From Flavobacteriaceae bacterium (GTDB lineage: Bacteria > Bacteroidota > Bacteroidia > Flavobacteriales > Flavobacteriaceae): a stretch of DNA of 38,301 nt. Position 1 is the stretch's first letter. Every line of letters begins with the position of its first letter. The notes below the pieces were generated by a model. It was not told the DNA's origin. It did no database searches and saw only the letters and a list, made by a program, of their open reading frames with translations. The position numbers and the translations under genes are program-made. Of this stretch, positions 33,420-38,301 are shown piece by piece. Where the stretch lies: the NCBI GenBank assembly GCA_947373225.1, contig CANBWX010000019.1:1-38301 (forward strand), read 5' to 3'.

Positions 33420-33874
33420 ATGAAAATCATTCTTTATTTATTGCTATTTTTTATTTCACATACCGTTTTTTCACAACAAAAAGCTATTGAAATTACTAAC
33501 ATTAAAACAGGGAAAGTGAAGTTTTTTCAAGAAAATCAACGAGTAAAAATAAGAACATTGGATGGTAAAAAATATGTTGGAAATCTAAAATTTTCGGACA
33601 GTTTAACCCTTACAATCAAAAATCAATCTATAAAAATTGACAGCATAAAAAGTATAAAAAAACAACCAAAAGTCTTGGCAACAGTCAAAACAGTCGTCTT
33701 TGTCGCAGGACTTTCGGTTGTAGCAAGTTCCTTAATTGTCGCCTCAGGTGGCGGAAATGCTGCTTTTTTACTCTTTACAGTTGGTTCAGGTGTAACCATC
33801 AGCGCGGGACTTCTTGAAAGAATAAATGCCAATAATTCGGATAATAAATGGACTTTTAAAATAATAGAAAAGTA

Positions 33875-33875
<1 letters not shown>
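33420..33875 (+). CDS. Exported protein of unknown function between mutA and mutB
   Basis: A 151-residue precursor with a signal peptide ending near residue 19 (SHTVFSQ). A soluble beta-rich part ([32 protein letters not shown]) is followed by two hydrophobic segments (about 87-105 and 113-130). It lies 15 bp after mutA and its stop overlaps the mutB start by 1 bp, so it is in the operon, though a link to propionate metabolism is not apparent. Confidence 0.75.
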
Positions 33876-36001
<2,126 letters not shown>

Positions 36002-36013
36002 TATAAACATATC

Positions 36014-36046
36014 ACACCTGACAAGTTTTAAAAACCTGTCAGGTGT
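36014..36046. repeat. REP-like palindrome, upstream copy
   Basis: ACACCTGACA (36014-36023) and TGTCAGGTGT (36037-36046) form a perfect 10-bp stem; the inner GTTTTAAAAAC part also pairs. It lies 18 bp before the transposase gene and 12 bp after mutB. The same palindrome core recurs after the transposase gene. Confidence 0.88.
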
Positions 36047-36064
36047 AGTTAACTAACAAATTGC

Positions 36065-36640
36065 ATGCAAAACATACTACCACTTGAAAATGGAAAATAT
36101 TATCATATATACAATCGTGGTATAAACAGTGATATTCTTTTTAAAGAAAATGGTAATTACGAATATTTTCTAAAATTGTATGACTTACATATTGAGCCAA
36201 TTGCAGAAACGTATGCATGGTGCTTAATGAAAAACCACTTTCACTTTTTGATACGGATCAAAGACTTTGGAGAAATAGAAACAGAAAACAAAATTCTACC
36301 TTCTCAATCTTTTTCCAATCTTTTTAATGCCTATACAAAAGCATTCAACAAAAAATACAATCGACATGGTGCTCTTTTTGAAAGGCCTTTTCGAAGAAAA
36401 TCAATTGAAAATCAAAATTATTTTCAAAATGTCATTGCCTACATTCATAATAATCCTGTTCACCATAATATTTGTGAGGATCCTATAAATTATCCCTGAA
36501 GTTCCTATATAACTTGCCTTTCTCATAAACCTACAAAACTTAGACGTAAAGAAGTAATTGAAATGTTTGATGATATTGAAAATTTCAAATATATTCATCA
36601 ATTAAAAAGTAATGAATTACCAATAGATTCCCTTTTCTAA
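36065..36640 (+). pseudogene. REP-associated tyrosine transposase (RAYT), interrupted by in-frame TGA
   Basis: A Y1 (IS200-like) HUH transposase that handles REP palindromes. The first open part is 144 residues, with the HUH pair H58/H60 (KNHFHFLIRI) and catalytic Y126 (YIHNNPVHHN). Codon 145 (36497-36499) is TGA where the family has TGG in the WSSY motif; the same frame then stays open for 46 more residues (SSY, then LRRKEVIEMFDDIENFKYI) and ends at 36640. So this is a single-base nonsense change in a gene of 190 residues. Real inactivation, a read-through case or a sequencing error are all possible. REP palindromes lie directly on both sides. Confidence 0.9.
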
Positions 36641-36685
36641 CTCAATACACCTGACAGGTTTTAAAAACCTGTCAGGTGTATTGAG
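36641..36685. repeat. REP-like palindrome, downstream copy
   Basis: A perfect 22-bp inverted repeat around A36663: CTCAATACACCTGACAGG leads the left arm (36641-36662), and the right arm is 36664-36685. It begins at the base after the original transposase stop. Its core ACACCTGACA/TGTCAGGTGT equals the upstream copy. Confidence 0.93.
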
Positions 36686-36707
36686 TTCAGTATATCAAAA
36701 TCAAATT

Positions 36708-37835
36708 ATGAGCAAACTCCCCAACGTAACCACCAGCATTTTTGCTACAATGACTAAAATAGCAACGGAAAACAATGCCATAAACCTTGCGCAGGGATTT
36801 CCAAATTTTAATTTGGATGAAAAACTAGCTAATATCGTTGCCGAAGTAGTTAAAAAAGACGTGCATCAATACCTGCCAATAGCTGGTTATCCGCCACTTT
36901 TGAACAAAATTGCTAAACTAATTCTAGATTCCTATCAGCGAAAAGTTGAACCCGAAACCGAAATTTTAGTCACAACTGGAGCTACTCAAGCGCTTTTTAC
37001 AAGCATTTTGGCGTTGATAAAAAAAGACGATGAAGTTATTATTTTGGATCCAAGTTTTGATAATTACGAAGCACCGACTTTATTGTGCAATGCCAAAGCC
37101 ATTCGGGTGGAATTAAACGACGATTATTCACCCAATTGGGAGCGAATTGAAAGCGTTATTACCAATAAAACCAGAATGTTAATCATCAATAGTCCGCACA
37201 ATCCCACTGGAAAAGTTTGGAAAGAAAATGATTTTTTAGCTTTGGAAAACTTGCTCGAAAAATACCCAAATATCCTATTGATGTCTGATGAAGTGTATGA
37301 ATTTATTGCTTTTGAAGAAAAGCATATTTCGATACATTCCAGAAAAAAATTAGTCGATCGAAGCATTGTTATTTCTTCTTTTGGAAAATCTTTCCATATA
37401 ACGGGCTGGAGAATTGGCTATCTCGTGGCACCGGAATATTTGACCATGGAAATCAAAAAAGTGCATCAGTACTTGGTTTTTAGCGTGAATAGTCTCGCTC
37501 AAGCTGCCATAAGTGAGTATTTAGATGTAGCGTCGGTGAAGGAGCTTGGAAAATTCTATCAGGAAAAAAGAGATTATTTTAGGAAATTGCTCCAAAACAG
37601 CCGATTCGAATTGATGCCTTGCGAGGGAACTTATTTTCAAGTGGTTTCGTATGCTTCGATTTCTGATGAAAATGACTTGGATTTTTGCAGGCGTTTAGCA
37701 GTTGAATATGGTGTGGCTGCAATTCCTATTTCTGCATTTTATGCCGATGGGAAAGACTCAAAACTGATTCGATTTTGCTTTGCAAAAGATGATAGAACAT
37801 TGGAAGAAGCCGCTAAAAGATTGTGTAGGGTTTGA
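36708..37835 (+). CDS. PLP-dependent aminotransferase (methionine/kynurenine type)
   Basis: A 375-residue fold-type I aminotransferase near YbdL/kynurenine aminotransferase. The features are INLAQGFPNF, VTTGATQALF, the SPHNPTGKVW block, SDEVYEF and the PLP lysine K227 in SSFGKSFHITGWRIGY, with the C-terminal IRFCFAK arginine. Such enzymes transaminate methionine, aromatic amino acids or kynurenine. The ATG at 36708 is used; a frame start at 36681 lies inside the REP palindrome. Confidence 0.92.
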   Translation: MSKLPNVTTSIFATMTKIATENNAINLAQGFPNFNLDEKLANIVAEVVKKDVHQYLPIAGYPPLLNKIAKLILDSYQRKVEPETEILVTTGATQALFTSILALIKKDDEVIILDPSFDNYEAPTLLCNAKAIRVELNDDYSPNWERIESVITNKTRMLIINSPHNPTGKVWKENDFLALENLLEKYPNILLMSDEVYEFIAFEEKHISIHSRKKLVDRSIVISSFGKSFHITGWRIGYLVAPEYLTMEIKKVHQYLVFSVNSLAQAAISEYLDVASVKELGKFYQEKRDYFRKLLQNSRFELMPCEGTYFQVVSYASISDENDLDFCRRLAVEYGVAAIPISAFYADGKDSKLIRFCFAKDDRTLEEAAKRLCRV

Positions 37836-37944
37836 TGATTTGTAAATAATTATTTATATTTTTGAAGAGGAATAAAGTATGTGGTTTATCTTGCCTATCT
37901 ACTCAAAAAGAATAGCTTTAGATAGTTTTGACAAACAAATATAC

Positions 37945-37952
37945 TAATTTTG
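37945..37952 (+). promoter_or_regulatory. Possible -7 box TAATTTTG
   Basis: A match to TAnnTTTG, 58 bp before the last gene. TTTTG at 37926-37930 is nearer than the usual -33 distance, so support is moderate. The 37836-38010 gap shows nothing else. Confidence 0.35.
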
Positions 37953-38010
37953 GACTATTCAAAGCTTACACTGTGGATTACAACAATTCAGAAATAACTT
38001 CAAAGATATA

Positions 38011-38301
38011 ATGGTATCAAAATTTGAATATTTAATCAGGGATTTGCTAATTTTGTCATCTGAAAAAGAAGACCAAATAAACTTAATTGGAAACGGGAAT
38101 GTTGGAACTGAAATGCTAATAAATTTTGGCCTTTCAAATCAAAACCTAGCTCAACTCGCCAACCAAAAGGTTATTAATGACATACAAAAAGCCGCATTAG
38201 AAGATTTCCAATTTGACATAGACTATAATCTAAACTTGGATGGCAATCTAGAATCAGATGAATGGAAAAAAACTAGAGAAAAGGCAAAAGACATTTTAAA
38301 A
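38011..38301 (+). CDS. Unknown protein, 5' part only (cut by window end)
   Basis: An open frame of 97 codons from ATG 38011 that runs off the window. It starts MVSKFEYLIRDLLILSSEKE, continues with NLIGNGNVGTEMLINFGLS and has an acidic middle (FDIDYNLNLDGNLESDEW). No signal peptide or membrane helix is seen, and the family is not recognised. The coding-like codon use and the absence of stops support a real gene. Confidence 0.6.
   Translation, partial: MVSKFEYLIRDLLILSSEKEDQINLIGNGNVGTEMLINFGLSNQNLAQLANQKVINDIQKAALEDFQFDIDYNLNLDGNLESDEWKKTREKAKDILK

Noticed and set aside
36065..36499. A naturally short, intact 144-residue transposase
   Set aside because: The frame after TGA continues for 46 codons with family-like sequence and ends exactly at the flanking palindrome, so the gene was originally longer.

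Overview
The window is AT-rich DNA from a Bacteroidota bacterium, most likely a Flavobacterium or close relative. Supporting signs are AT-rich leaders with little Shine-Dalgarno signal, promoters ending in a TTTG-type -7 box, several families typical of Flavobacteriaceae (YXWQ-type lipoprotein, lmo0937/YtxH/CsbD small proteins, split methylmalonyl-CoA mutase) and an ice-binding-type (DUF3494) lipoprotein that suggests a cold habitat. All supported genes lie on the + strand.

Region 1 (about 200-30,600) looks like a stress and envelope island. It starts with an AraC-type regulator, a very long hybrid histidine kinase with a 21-residue repeat array, and a single-domain response regulator. Then come a VTT/DedA-like membrane protein, a Trp-rich lipoprotein, an L,D-transpeptidase, a GH130/GT4 carbohydrate pair, a long run of closely spaced genes from dps to a tolC-macA-macB efflux system, an FMN reductase, an mlaEFD lipid-transport operon, an iron-permease-like protein, a csbD/lipoprotein/lmo0937/YtxH cluster ending in a truncated kinase-like protein, an ice-binding-type lipoprotein with an OmpA protein, and two secreted or membrane proteins.

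The main discovery is that ten transcription units in this region carry the same promoter architecture: a GTGTGAA-like box, a 29-bp dyad with half-sites of the TNATRTAAC / GTTATRTAA type, and a TTTG or TTTA -7 box whose first base lies 27 bp after the last base of the dyad (26 bp in one case). The cleanest dyads precede the AraC-type regulator itself and dps. I infer a single activator-dependent regulon that includes its own candidate regulator and signalling genes. The dps leader also contains two tandem copies of a roughly 90-nt element whose helix is kept by base changes in both strands.

Region 2 (about 30,840-38,301) is ordinary metabolism without this motif: uridine kinase, a DivIC/FtsB-like division protein, mutA-orf-mutB, a REP-associated transposase gene (RAYT) interrupted by an in-frame TGA and bracketed by its palindromes, a methionine/kynurenine-type aminotransferase and the start of an unidentified gene cut by the window end. 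No tRNA, rRNA, CRISPR array or prophage was recognised.
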